A model generated the notes under the pieces. It worked only from the letters and a program-made list of their open reading frames with translations. It was not told the origin of the DNA and ran no database searches. Made by a program: the position numbers and the translations under genes. Positions 52,206 through 60,806 of a stretch of 64,000 nt of DNA are shown one piece after another; positions within the stretch are counted from its first letter, which is position 1, and every line of letters begins with the position of its first letter. The DNA is from JAEYZM01 sp943372195 (GTDB lineage Bacteria; Bacteroidota; Bacteroidia; Sphingobacteriales; Sphingobacteriaceae), in NCBI GenBank assembly GCA_943372195.1, contig CALRXS010000016.1:7791-71790 (forward strand), written 5' to 3'.

Positions 52206-53271
52206 ATGCCAATTGAATTTCTAGTGAAACTCTTTTCGAATTCCCTAAATTGTGAGAAAGTATTCTACGTTCATACTCTAATTGAGCTTTTATATTCAAT
52301 AAATAACTGAATTCATATTTATATCCAATTCCAATCTTTTCTATGAAAATTTGATTAGTATATAAATCATTCTTTTCAACATTCATTATATCATGAAGTG
52401 CGTATATAGTATTCTTATCAGCAAATGGATATCCGAAATACGTAAAATTTGAATAGTTTGTTGCTTTACCTAAAGTATCTGTACGAGTTGTATTGATATT
52501 AAATTCATTTAAGATTTCAATGTTCTTTGCAAAATACGCAAACGAAAATGAACTTAATCCTACTCCAATCGCTCCTGTATATTCGACATTGCTGTGATTA
52601 GGGGCCTTTGTATGCCCAGTATGAGAACCTGAAATATTATTAGGTAGATAATCATAGTAATGTGACAATCCAATTCTCATACCATCTATTGGTTTGATAT
52701 GTAAAGAAATACCTAATGGAGGATCTACATGTCCTTGATATATATCGGTTGAATTAATTCCATTTCCAATAATTATATCATAGCCAAAATTTAGTTTACC
52801 AATATTTTGCCCTTGAAATTGTACACCTAATGTATGAAGTGGAATGAAGTAATTAAATGAATTAGGTCTATGTATCGTAGGGAAAAATAGTCTGCCGTGA
52901 TGGTAGACATCATTCCAATAGTTCAAAGGTGTATGAATCTTTCCTGCTATAATACTATGATTCCGGTAATAATTAAATTTTACAAAACTTCTTTCAATAC
53001 TTGGTAAAAATCCGGTTGCAGAATTAGAATTATATCGAACAACATATTCACCTAAGAAACTTATTTTATTATTTAGTTTTGATGTTACAAAAAAACTATG
53101 TTCTCCTAAACTATAGTAGGAATTTGTTTTATTATTAATATTATCTAAAGAAAATTCAACGTGCCCGAAACCATTGAATTTAGTCTCTTTTACTTGAGCA
53201 ATTGAATCTAATTGGTAGATTAATAAAGTTGTGAAAATTAGAAGTTTAATTTTCAATCTGTGTGTTAGCAT
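52195..53271 (-). CDS. Outer-membrane beta-barrel (porin-like) protein
   Basis: A 358-residue exported protein: signal peptide about 1-26 (LLIFTTLLIYQLDSIAQ), then alternating amphipathic strands with many Tyr/Phe/Gly and a terminal Phe (LEIQLAYGF), as in 16-18-strand porins. FNGFGHVEFSLDN is the first strand and RSFVKFNYYRNHSIIAGKIH is a porin-like repeat. The ATG at 53271 is preferred over TTG two codons earlier. It is the first gene of the module, coupled to the PBP-like gene by an 11-bp overlap. Two tandem perfect palindromes lie 60-90 bp upstream. No family name could be given; a substrate-selective porin or a signalling barrel are both possible. Confidence 0.75.
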   Translation of the reverse strand: MLTHRLKIKLLIFTTLLIYQLDSIAQVKETKFNGFGHVEFSLDNINNKTNSYYSLGEHSFFVTSKLNNKISFLGEYVVRYNSNSATGFLPSIERSFVKFNYYRNHSIIAGKIHTPLNYWNDVYHHGRLFFPTIHRPNSFNYFIPLHTLGVQFQGQNIGKLNFGYDIIIGNGINSTDIYQGHVDPPLGISLHIKPIDGMRIGLSHYYDYLPNNISGSHTGHTKAPNHSNVEYTGAIGVGLSSFSFAYFAKNIEILNEFNINTTRTDTLGKATNYSNFTYFGYPFADKNTIYALHDIMNVEKNDLYTNQIFIEKIGIGYKYEFSYLLNIKAQLEYERRILSHNLGNSKRVSLEIQLAYGF

Positions 53272-53331
53272 TTTCAAATATATGTATGCTAAACACTACT
53301 ATATAAAAATTGTATGCAATAACTGAAAATC

Positions 53332-53360
53332 TACTAAATTTAGTACTACTAATATTAGTA
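53332..53360. promoter_or_regulatory. Tandem 14-bp palindromes upstream of the barrel/PBP/kinase/receiver operon
   Basis: TACTAAATTTAGTA (53332-53345) and TACTAATATTAGTA (53347-53360) are both perfect palindromes, 15 bp apart start to start. They share TACTAA/TTAGTA ends and lie 61-89 bp upstream of the first gene of the module. This is the form of a dimeric regulator operator, though it could also be remnants of an AT-rich repeat. Confidence 0.5.
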
Positions 53361-53365
53361 ATAAA

Positions 53366-53399
53366 AAAGAGGTGCTATCTATAAAGATTGCACCTCTTT
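53366..53399. terminator. Terminator after sod (copy B)
   Basis: A 10-bp stem AAAGAGGTGC/GCACCTCTTT (53366-53375 with 53390-53399) with A and T runs on either side. Its loop contains TCTATAAAGAT, as in copy A at 49094-49127. It lies 42 bp past the sod stop on the minus strand. Confidence 0.85.
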
Positions 53400-53422
53400 T
53401 TTATTATGTTTTTCTTTTTTTA

Positions 53423-53442
53423 GCTACTAGTTACTGATAACT
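53423..53442. repeat. ACTAGTAACTGG-type intergenic repeat
   Basis: A short copy (GCTACTAGTTACTGATAACT) that ends at the sod stop codon. It matches the repeat next to terminator copy A and the one at 61215-61245 in base composition and units. Confidence 0.5.
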
Positions 53443-54043
53443 ACCCCTTCATTCTCTCCGCTACAGCATTCCAATTTACAACATTGAAAAACGCACCCAT
53501 ATAATCAGGTCTACGGTTTTGATATTTTAAGTAATATGCATGTTCCCAAACATCCATTCCTAAAATTGGTGTTCCTTTTACTTCTGCAATATCCATCAAA
53601 GGATTGTCTTGGTTTGGTGTAGATGTTACAGCTAACTTACCATCAGCACCAACAATTAACCATGCCCAACCAGAACCAAATCTTGTTGCACCTGCGTTGA
53701 TGAATTTAGTTTTGAATTCTTCGAATGAACCGAAAGCAGAATTAATTGCAGCTGCTAATTCACCTGTTGGAGTACCACCACCATTCGGACTCATTACCGA
53801 CCAGAATAATGTGTGATTATAATGACCACCACCATTGTTGCGAACTGCCATAGGGTGCTTAGAAATATTTTTGCAAATATCTTCGATACTCATATTTTCT
53901 AATTCAGTACCTGCAATTGCATTGTTTAAGTTGGTAACATAGGCAGCATGGTGTTTACCATGGTGAATTTCCATTGTCATTTTGTCGATATGCGGTTCTA
54001 ATGCATCAACTGCATAAGGAAGCGCTGGTAGTGTAAATGCCAT
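53441..54043 (-). CDS. sodA: Superoxide dismutase, Fe/Mn type
   Basis: It converts superoxide to oxygen and hydrogen peroxide. The 200-residue protein has the four metal ligands of the family: His in MEIHHGKHHAAYV (about 26), His in GGHYNHTLFW (about 79), and the Asp and His of MDVWEHAYYLKYQ (about 163 and 167). GSGWAWLIV and NVVNW are further signatures. Iron or manganese preference cannot be told by eye, so sodB is an equal name. No signal peptide. It has a -7 element TATATTTG (54081-54088, minus strand) upstream. It is the gene next to the sensory module and ends at terminator copy B. Confidence 0.95.
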   Translation of the reverse strand: MAFTLPALPYAVDALEPHIDKMTMEIHHGKHHAAYVTNLNNAIAGTELENMSIEDICKNISKHPMAVRNNGGGHYNHTLFWSVMSPNGGGTPTGELAAAINSAFGSFEEFKTKFINAGATRFGSGWAWLIVGADGKLAVTSTPNQDNPLMDIAEVKGTPILGMDVWEHAYYLKYQNRRPDYMGAFFNVVNWNAVAERMKG

Positions 54044-54101
54044 ATTTTTTATTTTAATTGTTTGAATACTTTTAGAGAAACAAATATATCAATTAATGGT
54101 T

Positions 54102-54554
54102 TCATTCCTCTCTTATTGATTTAAAGAAATCTTGAATCAATGCTTTGCATTCATCTTCTAAAATTCCTTTTGTAATTACTGTCTTTGGATGGAGCAATCT
54201 TTCACCAATTGCTGAATAGCCTCGCTTACTGTCTGATGTTCCAATTACAATTTTTGAAATTTGTGTCCAGTATGCCGCCCCCGCACACATTATACAAGGT
54301 TCAACCGTCACATACAATGTTGCTTCTTGTAAATATTTAGCCGATAAATAATTACTTGCCGATGTGAATGCCTGCATTTCAGCATGAGCAGTTACATCAT
54401 TTAATCGTTCTGTTAAGTTATGAGCTCTAGCAATAATTTTATTTTTCATAACTATCACAGCACCAATAGGAATTTCATCTGCCTCTAATGCTTTGTGAGC
54501 CTCTTTAATGGCCTCGTTCATGAAATATTCGTCAGAATAAATGGTATAGCTCAT
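54102..54554 (-). CDS. tadA: tRNA adenosine deaminase-like (CMP/dCMP deaminase family)
   Basis: The 150-residue cytidine/adenosine deaminase-fold protein has the zinc and proton-shuttle motif HAEMQAF (His and Glu about 57-59) and PCIMCAGAAYW (two Cys about 87-90). YFMNEAIKEAHKALEADEIP at the N terminus and GTSDSKRGYS after the site are typical of TadA, which converts A34 of tRNA-Arg to inosine. Guanine deaminase-like members share this look, so I hold tadA as the likely call. It is divergent from the RlmI-like methyltransferase gene with a 34-bp gap that must contain both leaders. Confidence 0.83.
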   Translation of the reverse strand: MSYTIYSDEYFMNEAIKEAHKALEADEIPIGAVIVMKNKIIARAHNLTERLNDVTAHAEMQAFTSASNYLSAKYLQEATLYVTVEPCIMCAGAAYWTQISKIVIGTSDSKRGYSAIGERLLHPKTVITKGILEDECKALIQDFFKSIREE

Positions 54555-54588
54555 AGTAAATGATGTAACTTTGGTAAAAATATAAATA

Positions 54589-55779
54589 ATGCATAAAGTA
54601 TTTCTATTAAAAGGAAAAGAAAAGCCAGTTCTTCAAAGGCATAATTGGGTTTTTTCTGGTGCTATCGCAAGTGCCGAAGAAGGAATTCAAAAAGGAGAGA
54701 TCATAGAACTTTGCGATACTCAAAATAATTTTCTAGCATACGGTTATTATAACCAAGATTCAAAAATAAACGTAAGACTTTTAGAGTGGAACAAGAATAA
54801 TATTGTTGACGATCAATGGTGGTATAAAAAAATTAAGACCGCTATTGAACTAAGAAAAGATTTAATAAATGCGGATGATACCGATAGTATGAGATTGGTG
54901 TTTTCTGAGGGTGATTCACTACCTGGACTAATTGTAGATCAATTCAAAGATTATTTGTCAGTACAGTTTTTGACTGCAGGAATGGATGTGCGTAAAGAAT
55001 TAATTTGTGATATACTTGAAAAGCTCATACATCCGAAGGGTATATACGAAAGAAGCGATGCAGCAGCGAGGAGCTTAGAAGGACTTTCAAAAAATACTGG
55101 ATTATTGAGAGGGGAATTGCCACCAGATGATTTAGTGATTAGAGAAAACGGATTGTTATTTTATACGAATATAGTAGACGGACAAAAATCGGGATATTTT
55201 TTAGATCAGCGAGAGAACAGGAAAAAAGTAGCTAAGTATTGTAAAAACAAAAATGTACTCGATACATTTTCTTACACAGGTGGTTTCAGTATAAATTCAA
55301 AAAAAGCTGGGGCTAAAGATGTCACAAGTATAGATTCATCGTCTTTAGCATCTGAGTATTTAAAGAAAAATTATGAGCTAAATGATATAGATTTTGACAA
55401 TAAGCAAGTAATTACTGCCGATGTATTTCAATTTTTAAGAGATGCTAAAAAAACTTCGAGCAATTGGGATGTAATTATATTAGACCCACCAAAATTGGCT
55501 CCCAATAGACAAAGCATACCCAAAGCAGAGCGAGCATATAAAGATTTGAATATGCAAGCTATTTCACTTTTAGATGCTGGGCAATTATTAGTAAGTTTCT
55601 CATGCTCAGGGGCAATAAGTTTAGACCATTTTAAACAAATTATTGCTTGGGCAGCAAAAGATACTGGAAAAGAGATACAATTTATAGAAGATCTAAGCCA
55701 ACCATTTGACCACCCCGTAAGGGCAGCTTTCCCTGAATCATTGTATTTAAAGGGGGTAATTGCACGAATTCTGGGCTAG
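54589..55779 (+). CDS. RlmI-like 23S rRNA (m5C) methyltransferase
   Basis: A 396-residue SAM-dependent methyltransferase of the RlmI/RlmK branch. The N-terminal PUA domain (about 1-75, RHNWVFSGAI) is followed by an RNA-binding fold and a Rossmann domain: motif I as LDTFSYTGGFSI (about 225-236), motif II around IDSSSLASEY, motif IV as IILDPPKLAPNR and motif VI as SFSCSGAIS. E. coli RlmI methylates C1962 of 23S rRNA with a Cys after the last motif; the Cys in FSCSG is consistent. It is not in an operon with rimP, which has its own promoter. Confidence 0.87.
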   Translation: MHKVFLLKGKEKPVLQRHNWVFSGAIASAEEGIQKGEIIELCDTQNNFLAYGYYNQDSKINVRLLEWNKNNIVDDQWWYKKIKTAIELRKDLINADDTDSMRLVFSEGDSLPGLIVDQFKDYLSVQFLTAGMDVRKELICDILEKLIHPKGIYERSDAAARSLEGLSKNTGLLRGELPPDDLVIRENGLLFYTNIVDGQKSGYFLDQRENRKKVAKYCKNKNVLDTFSYTGGFSINSKKAGAKDVTSIDSSSLASEYLKKNYELNDIDFDNKQVITADVFQFLRDAKKTSSNWDVIILDPPKLAPNRQSIPKAERAYKDLNMQAISLLDAGQLLVSFSCSGAISLDHFKQIIAWAAKDTGKEIQFIEDLSQPFDHPVRAAFPESLYLKGVIARILG

Positions 55780-55782
55780 ATA

Positions 55783-55813
55783 TTTGACAAAATAGAGATT
55801 TTTTGTATATTTG
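55783..55813 (+). promoter_or_regulatory. Consensus promoter of rimP-nusA-infB
   Basis: TTTG (55783-55786), exactly 19 bp, then TATATTTG (55806-55813): a perfect TTTG-N19-TAnnTTTG match. It starts four bases past the stop of the preceding methyltransferase gene, and gives a leader of about 50 nt. Confidence 0.78.
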
Positions 55814-55830
55814 CGTCGGAAAATGCTGAT

Positions 55831-55857
55831 AACGAGGGGACAAATAGTCCCCTCGTT
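55831..55857 (+). promoter_or_regulatory. Leader hairpin before rimP
   Basis: A 10-bp stem AACGAGGGGA/TCCCCTCGTT with a 7-nt loop (CAAATAG), followed by TATTTTAT. It lies downstream of the promoter and 15 bp before the rimP ATG, so it is in the mRNA leader. It might be an attenuator or a translation control hairpin; an end-of-gene terminator for the RlmI-like gene is the alternative. Confidence 0.55.
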
Positions 55858-55872
55858 TATTTTATAATCATT

Positions 55873-56331
55873 ATGAAACTGGAAGAACAGATAAACAAAT
55901 ACATAGCTGAAGCGATAGAGGGGAGTGATTTATTTGTAGTTGATTTAAAAGTATTACCAAAAAACAGAATAGTGATTTTGTTAGATGGTGACAAAGGGGT
56001 AGGTATAGATGAATGTGCAAAAGTAAGCAGACATGTTTCGCACAAGATGGAAGAAGATAATATAATAGAAGGTGCTCACACCTTAGAAGTATCATCTCCA
56101 GGTGTTGATCATCCGCTTAAATTTTCTAGACAATACCCACAACACATTGGAAGAAATTTACATGTGTTATTAAAAGATGGTAAAGAATTTGAGGGTAAGC
56201 TATTGAGTATTGAGGGAGAGAAAATTGAATTGGAGGCGAAAATAAAAGTAAAAGGCAAGAAGCCATTTTTAGAAGAGAAAACTTTCGAATTAGAAGAAAT
56301 AAAAGAAGCAAAAATTAAGATAGTATTTTAA
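55873..56331 (+). CDS. rimP: Ribosome maturation factor RimP
   Basis: It is needed for maturation of the 30S subunit. The 152-residue protein has the two-domain layout: an N-terminal alpha/beta domain (about 1-75, with LLDGDKGVGIDECAKVSRHV) and the C-terminal SH3-like domain after LEVSSPGVDHPLKF, the best family mark. It is first in rimP-nusA-infB, an order kept across bacteria, 19 bp before nusA, behind a consensus promoter and hairpin leader. Confidence 0.94.
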   Translation: MKLEEQINKYIAEAIEGSDLFVVDLKVLPKNRIVILLDGDKGVGIDECAKVSRHVSHKMEEDNIIEGAHTLEVSSPGVDHPLKFSRQYPQHIGRNLHVLLKDGKEFEGKLLSIEGEKIELEAKIKVKGKKPFLEEKTFELEEIKEAKIKIVF

Positions 56332-56350
56332 AAGATAAATATCATTAACA

Positions 56351-57586
56351 ATGGATAATATCAATTTAATAGACTCATTTCAGGAGTTTAAAGAGTTTAA
56401 AAACATCGACAGACCAACGATGATGAGTGTGCTTGAAGATGTTTTCAGAAGTATGTTACGTAAGAAGTATGGTACAGATGAGAACTGCGACATCATTGTA
56501 AACACAGATAATGGTGACTTAGAGATTTGGAGAACTAGAAGAGTAATGGAAGATGGTTTTTCAGAAGACGATGCATTAGAAGTAGAGATTACTGAGGCAA
56601 AAACTATAGATCCAGATTTAGAAGTTGGTGACGATGCAATTGAGCAAGTAACATTAGAGAGTTTTGGTAGAAGAGCAATATTAGCAGCTCGTCAAACATT
56701 AGTTTCTAAGATTATTGAATTAGAGAAAGACGAAGTATTTAAGAAATACAAAGATAGAATTGGTGAGATTGTAACTGGTGAAGTATATCAGGTTTGGAAG
56801 AAAGAGATGTTGGTGATGGACGATGATGGTAATGAATTAATTTTACCAAAGACTGAGCAGATTCCAGCAGATTTCTTCAAGAAAGGTGATTCAGTAAAGG
56901 CGGTTGTTTTACGTGTTGATATGCAAAACAACAATCCGAGAATTATTATTTCAAGAACTGCTCCTTCATTCTTAGAGAGATTATTTGAGCAAGAAGTGCC
57001 AGAGGTATTTGACGGATTAATTACTATAAAAAATATAGTTAGAGAGCCAGGAGAGAGAGCAAAAGTTGCAGTAGAATCATACGACGACAGAATTGACCCA
57101 GTTGGTGCATGTGTTGGTATGAAAGGTTCACGTATACATGGTATTGTTCGTGAGTTGAAAAACGAAAACATTGACGTTATTAATTACACAAACAATTTAT
57201 CATTATACATTCAAAGAGCATTATCGCCAGCAAAAATTTCTAGTATCAAATTAGATGATGATACGAAACGTGCTTCGGTATTTCTAAAGCCAGACCAAGT
57301 GTCATTAGCAATTGGTAAAGGCGGATATAATATTAAGTTAGCTGGTAAATTAACTGGTTACGAAATTGATGTTTACCGTGAGTCAGATGGAAATGAGGAG
57401 GATGTTGACTTAGATGAATTCTCAGATGAAATTGAAGGTTGGATCATTGACGAATTAAAGTCAGTAGGTTGTGACACCGCTAAGAGTGTGTTAAACTTAT
57501 CTGTAGAGGATTTAGTTAAACGTACAGATTTAGAAGAAGAAACAATCAAAGATGTAATCAATATTCTTAAGTCAGAATTTGAATAA
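56351..57586 (+). CDS. nusA: Transcription termination/antitermination factor NusA
   Basis: NusA binds RNA polymerase and nascent RNA and tunes pausing and termination. The 411-residue protein has the N-terminal polymerase-binding domain (about 1-125), S1 domain (about 130-200, with EIVTGEVYQVWKKEMLVM), and KH1 and KH2 (GACVGMKGSRIHGIVRELKN; KPDQVSLAIGKGGYNIKLA). A short helix-hairpin-helix end (about 360-411) replaces the acidic repeats of E. coli. This short form is normal in Bacteroidota. It lies between rimP (19 bp) and infB (80 bp). Confidence 0.95.
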   Translation: MDNINLIDSFQEFKEFKNIDRPTMMSVLEDVFRSMLRKKYGTDENCDIIVNTDNGDLEIWRTRRVMEDGFSEDDALEVEITEAKTIDPDLEVGDDAIEQVTLESFGRRAILAARQTLVSKIIELEKDEVFKKYKDRIGEIVTGEVYQVWKKEMLVMDDDGNELILPKTEQIPADFFKKGDSVKAVVLRVDMQNNNPRIIISRTAPSFLERLFEQEVPEVFDGLITIKNIVREPGERAKVAVESYDDRIDPVGACVGMKGSRIHGIVRELKNENIDVINYTNNLSLYIQRALSPAKISSIKLDDDTKRASVFLKPDQVSLAIGKGGYNIKLAGKLTGYEIDVYRESDGNEEDVDLDEFSDEIEGWIIDELKSVGCDTAKSVLNLSVEDLVKRTDLEEETIKDVINILKSEFE

Positions 57587-57666
57587 AATTAGCTCGAGTA
57601 TTGCAAAATCAATATATATAAGAGCTATAAGAATAAAAAAACGCATATTTGTATAAACAATAATAG

Positions 57667-60600
57667 ATGTCAGAAGACAAAAAAATTAATTTATTAAAAG
57701 CCGCAAAGGAATTTAACGTAAGTATTAATACAATCGTTGAACACTTAGCTAAAAATGGTCTTACTATCGACAATAAGCCTAATACAAAGCTTACTGATAG
57801 TGAATACAGTGTATTATTGAGAGATTTTGAATCAGACAAATCTATCAAAGAAGAAGCTAAGAGTATAACGATAGGCAAACTACGTAGAGAAGAAGTATTG
57901 CCTGAAGGCAATGCAACTACTACAAAGGTTATTGCAGACTCTGAGCCAGAAGAGGAAATTCTTATAAAGAATGTAGTTGTGGTGCCAGAGGTATTTGAAG
58001 AGAAGAAAGTTGAAGAGAATAAGGCAGAAGAAAAAATTGTAGAGAAAAAGGCTGAGCCTAAAAAACCAGAAGAGTCAGCAATAAAAATTGTAGGTAAAAT
58101 TGATTTAGATTCTTTATCATCAAAAGGTAAATCAGAGAAGAAAAAAGAAGCTAAAGTTGAAGAGCCTAAGAAAGAAGAAGTAAAGAAAGATGAGCCGAAA
58201 GTAGAAGAGCCAAAGAAAGAGGATCCGAAAAAAGAGGAGAAAATAGAAGAGCCAGTTGCTAAGAAGGAAGAAAAGCCTGTAGCAAAAGTTGAAGAGAAAA
58301 TCGAATCAACTAAAAAAGCTGAGCCAGCTAAAAATATTGAAACTACTGCGAAGAAAGTTGAAGCGCCAAAAGTGAAAAATGCAGAAGTAACTGAAAAGAA
58401 AATCGAGTCGGCAAAAGCTGCACCCGAAGAAGTTAAAGAGAAACCTGCAAAACCTGTGCTTGAAGAAAAAGTAGTAGATCCTGAAAAGTTAGACGAGGTT
58501 GTTAGAGCTAAAGCTCAAAAATTAAGTGGTCCGAATGTTATCGGTACCATCGACTTGTCACAATTTGAATCAAAGAAAAAAGCTGTTCCTGTAGCTAGTT
58601 CTTCTGGCAATAGCGCAGCAGAACAAGCAAAGAGAAAGCGTAAGCGTAAAGAAAATAAACCAGTAAATCCGAATACCCCACCAGGTGCACAACAAGGTCA
58701 GGGCGGACAAGCGACACAAGGTTCAGGTGCTGGTAATCAAGGCGGTGGTAATCAAGGTGGAGGCAATCGTAATTTCAATGATCGTAACAGAAACAGTAAT
58801 TACAAAGGCAATAACTTTAAACCATCTACTCCTAAAGAAGAGCCTACTGAAAAAGAAATACAAGATCAAATCAAGGCTACACTTGCACGTTTAAGTGGTG
58901 CAGGTAAATCTGGTAAATTTGCTCAAAGAGCAAAGCTTAGAAGAGCTAAGAGAGATGAAGTTGCAGCAAATGCAGAAGAAGCAGCATTAGAACAAGAATT
59001 ACAAGCTAAAATTTTGAAAGTAACTGAATTCGTTACTGCAAATGAATTAGCAAAAATGATGGATGTATCAGTTACGAAAATCATTTCTACATGTATGAGT
59101 TTAGGTATGTTCGTTTCTATCAACCAACGTTTAGATGCTGAAACATTAACAATCGTTGCTGATGAATTCGGTTACGAAGTACAATTCGTAGGTACTGAAG
59201 AACAAGAAATAGATATTGAAGATGTAGATACTGAAGAAAATTTATTACCACGCGCACCAATTGTTACGGTGATGGGTCACGTTGACCACGGTAAAACTTC
59301 ATTATTAGACTTTGTTCGTAAAGCAAATGTAATTGCAGGTGAAGCCGGTGGTATCACTCAGCATATAGGTGCTTACGAAGTGAAATTAGATAATGGTAAA
59401 AAAATTACATTCTTAGATACACCAGGTCACGAAGCCTTTACAGCTATGCGTGCTAGAGGTGCTAAGGTTACAGATATTGTAATCATCGTAATCGCTGCTG
59501 ACGATAGTGTGATGCCTCAAACAAAAGAAGCAATCAACCACGCACAAGCAGCAGGTTCACCAATTATCTTCGCTTTAAACAAAATTGATAAACCAGGCGC
59601 TAACCCTGATAAAGTTCGTGAGCAATTAGCAGCGATGAATATATTAGTTGAAGAGTGGGGTGGTAAATATCAGTGTCAAGAGATTTCAGCTAAATCAGGA
59701 TTAAATGTTGATCTATTATTAGAGAAGGTTTTATTAGAAGCAGAATTATTAGACCTTAAAGCAAATCCGAATAAGAAAGCAGTTGGTACTGTAATTGAAG
59801 CGGCATTAGATAAAGGAAGAGGTATCATTACTACAGTGCTTGTTCAATCAGGAGAATTAAAAGTAGGAGACCCAATATTAGCGGGATGTTATAGTGGTAG
59901 AGTGAAAGCTTTATTTAACGAACGCGGACAAAAAGTTGAGATGGTTGGTCCGTCTACTCCAATTCAAGTTCTAGGTATGAACGGAGCACCTCAAGCAGGT
60001 GATAAGTTCAATTCATTAGAGAGTGAAGTAGAGGCAAGAGAGATCGCTAATAAGCGCTTGCAATTATTAAGAGAGCAAGGTATCAGAACGCAGAAACACA
60101 TTACACTTGATGAAATTGGTAGACGTTTAGCTATCGGTAACTTCAAAGAGTTGAATGTAATTATCAAAGGTGACGTTGACGGTTCTATCGAGGCATTATC
60201 AGATTCATTATTGAAATTATCTACTCAAGAAATTCAGGTGAATGTGATTCATAAATCTGTCGGACAAATTTCTGAATCAGATGTATTGTTAGCTTCGGCT
60301 TCAGATGCAATCATCATTGGTTTCCAAGTTAGACCTTCACAAAATGCTAGAAAATTAGCAGAGCAAGAGCAAATTGATATTCGTATGTATTCAATCATAT
60401 ACGATGCAATCAATGAATTGAAATCTGCAATGGAAGGTATGTTAGCTCCTCAATACGAAGAGAAGATTATTGCTAACGTTGAAATTCGTGAAACATTCAA
60501 AATTACTAAAGTAGGTACAATCGCAGGTTGTATGGTACTTGATGGTAAGATCAATAGAAATAGTAAAGTAAGAATTGTGAGAGATGGTGTAGTAATATTT

Positions 60601-60756
60601 AGTGGTGAATTAGCATCGTTGAAGAGATTCAAAGACGATGTGAAAGAAGTTGCTACTGGTTACGAATGCGGATTGAATATTCAAAACTTTAACGACATTA
60701 AAGTAGGTGATATTGTTGAAGCTTACGAGAATGTAGAAGTGAAAAGAAAACTTTAA
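57667..60756 (+). CDS. infB: Translation initiation factor IF-2
   Basis: A GTPase that brings initiator fMet-tRNA to the 30S subunit. The 1029-residue protein has an N-terminal IF2_N domain (about 1-60), a very Lys/Glu/Ala-rich linker (about 110-280), a Gly/Gln/Asn-rich stretch (about 335-380, GGGNQGGGN type), a second IF2_N (about 455-510), then the G domain: G1 GHVDHGKTS (about 538-546), G3 DTPGHEAF (about 584-591), G4 NKID. Domains II to IV follow to the end. The linker length varies by lineage, so the 1029 total is acceptable. It is third in the rimP-nusA-infB operon and ends in a terminator. A weak -7-like CATATTTG precedes the ATG. Confidence 0.96.
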   Translation: MSEDKKINLLKAAKEFNVSINTIVEHLAKNGLTIDNKPNTKLTDSEYSVLLRDFESDKSIKEEAKSITIGKLRREEVLPEGNATTTKVIADSEPEEEILIKNVVVVPEVFEEKKVEENKAEEKIVEKKAEPKKPEESAIKIVGKIDLDSLSSKGKSEKKKEAKVEEPKKEEVKKDEPKVEEPKKEDPKKEEKIEEPVAKKEEKPVAKVEEKIESTKKAEPAKNIETTAKKVEAPKVKNAEVTEKKIESAKAAPEEVKEKPAKPVLEEKVVDPEKLDEVVRAKAQKLSGPNVIGTIDLSQFESKKKAVPVASSSGNSAAEQAKRKRKRKENKPVNPNTPPGAQQGQGGQATQGSGAGNQGGGNQGGGNRNFNDRNRNSNYKGNNFKPSTPKEEPTEKEIQDQIKATLARLSGAGKSGKFAQRAKLRRAKRDEVAANAEEAALEQELQAKILKVTEFVTANELAKMMDVSVTKIISTCMSLGMFVSINQRLDAETLTIVADEFGYEVQFVGTEEQEIDIEDVDTEENLLPRAPIVTVMGHVDHGKTSLLDFVRKANVIAGEAGGITQHIGAYEVKLDNGKKITFLDTPGHEAFTAMRARGAKVTDIVIIVIAADDSVMPQTKEAINHAQAAGSPIIFALNKIDKPGANPDKVREQLAAMNILVEEWGGKYQCQEISAKSGLNVDLLLEKVLLEAELLDLKANPNKKAVGTVIEAALDKGRGIITTVLVQSGELKVGDPILAGCYSGRVKALFNERGQKVEMVGPSTPIQVLGMNGAPQAGDKFNSLESEVEAREIANKRLQLLREQGIRTQKHITLDEIGRRLAIGNFKELNVIIKGDVDGSIEALSDSLLKLSTQEIQVNVIHKSVGQISESDVLLASASDAIIIGFQVRPSQNARKLAEQEQIDIRMYSIIYDAINELKSAMEGMLAPQYEEKIIANVEIRETFKITKVGTIAGCMVLDGKINRNSKVRIVRDGVVIFSGELASLKRFKDDVKEVATGYECGLNIQNFNDIKVGDIVEAYENVEVKRKL

Positions 60757-60773
60757 TTTTCTTTTGAACAAAG

Positions 60774-60806
60774 AAGAGGTCCTCGAATTTCGAGGACCTC
60801 TTTTGT
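60774..60806 (+). terminator. Terminator of infB
   Basis: A 13-bp stem (60774-60786 with 60790-60802) of AAGAGGTCCTCGA with a 3-nt loop, followed by TTTTG. It lies 18 bp after the infB stop codon. Confidence 0.9.

Noticed and set aside
53272..53282. TATATTTG as the definite promoter of the barrel operon
   Set aside because: It matches -7 but has no -33 partner and leaves only three bases before the ATG, so I did not list it as a feature.
57770..58790. Lys/Glu- and Gly/Gln-rich repeats in infB as a repeat element or inserted domain
   Set aside because: Low-complexity linkers of this kind are normal in the N-terminal half of IF-2.
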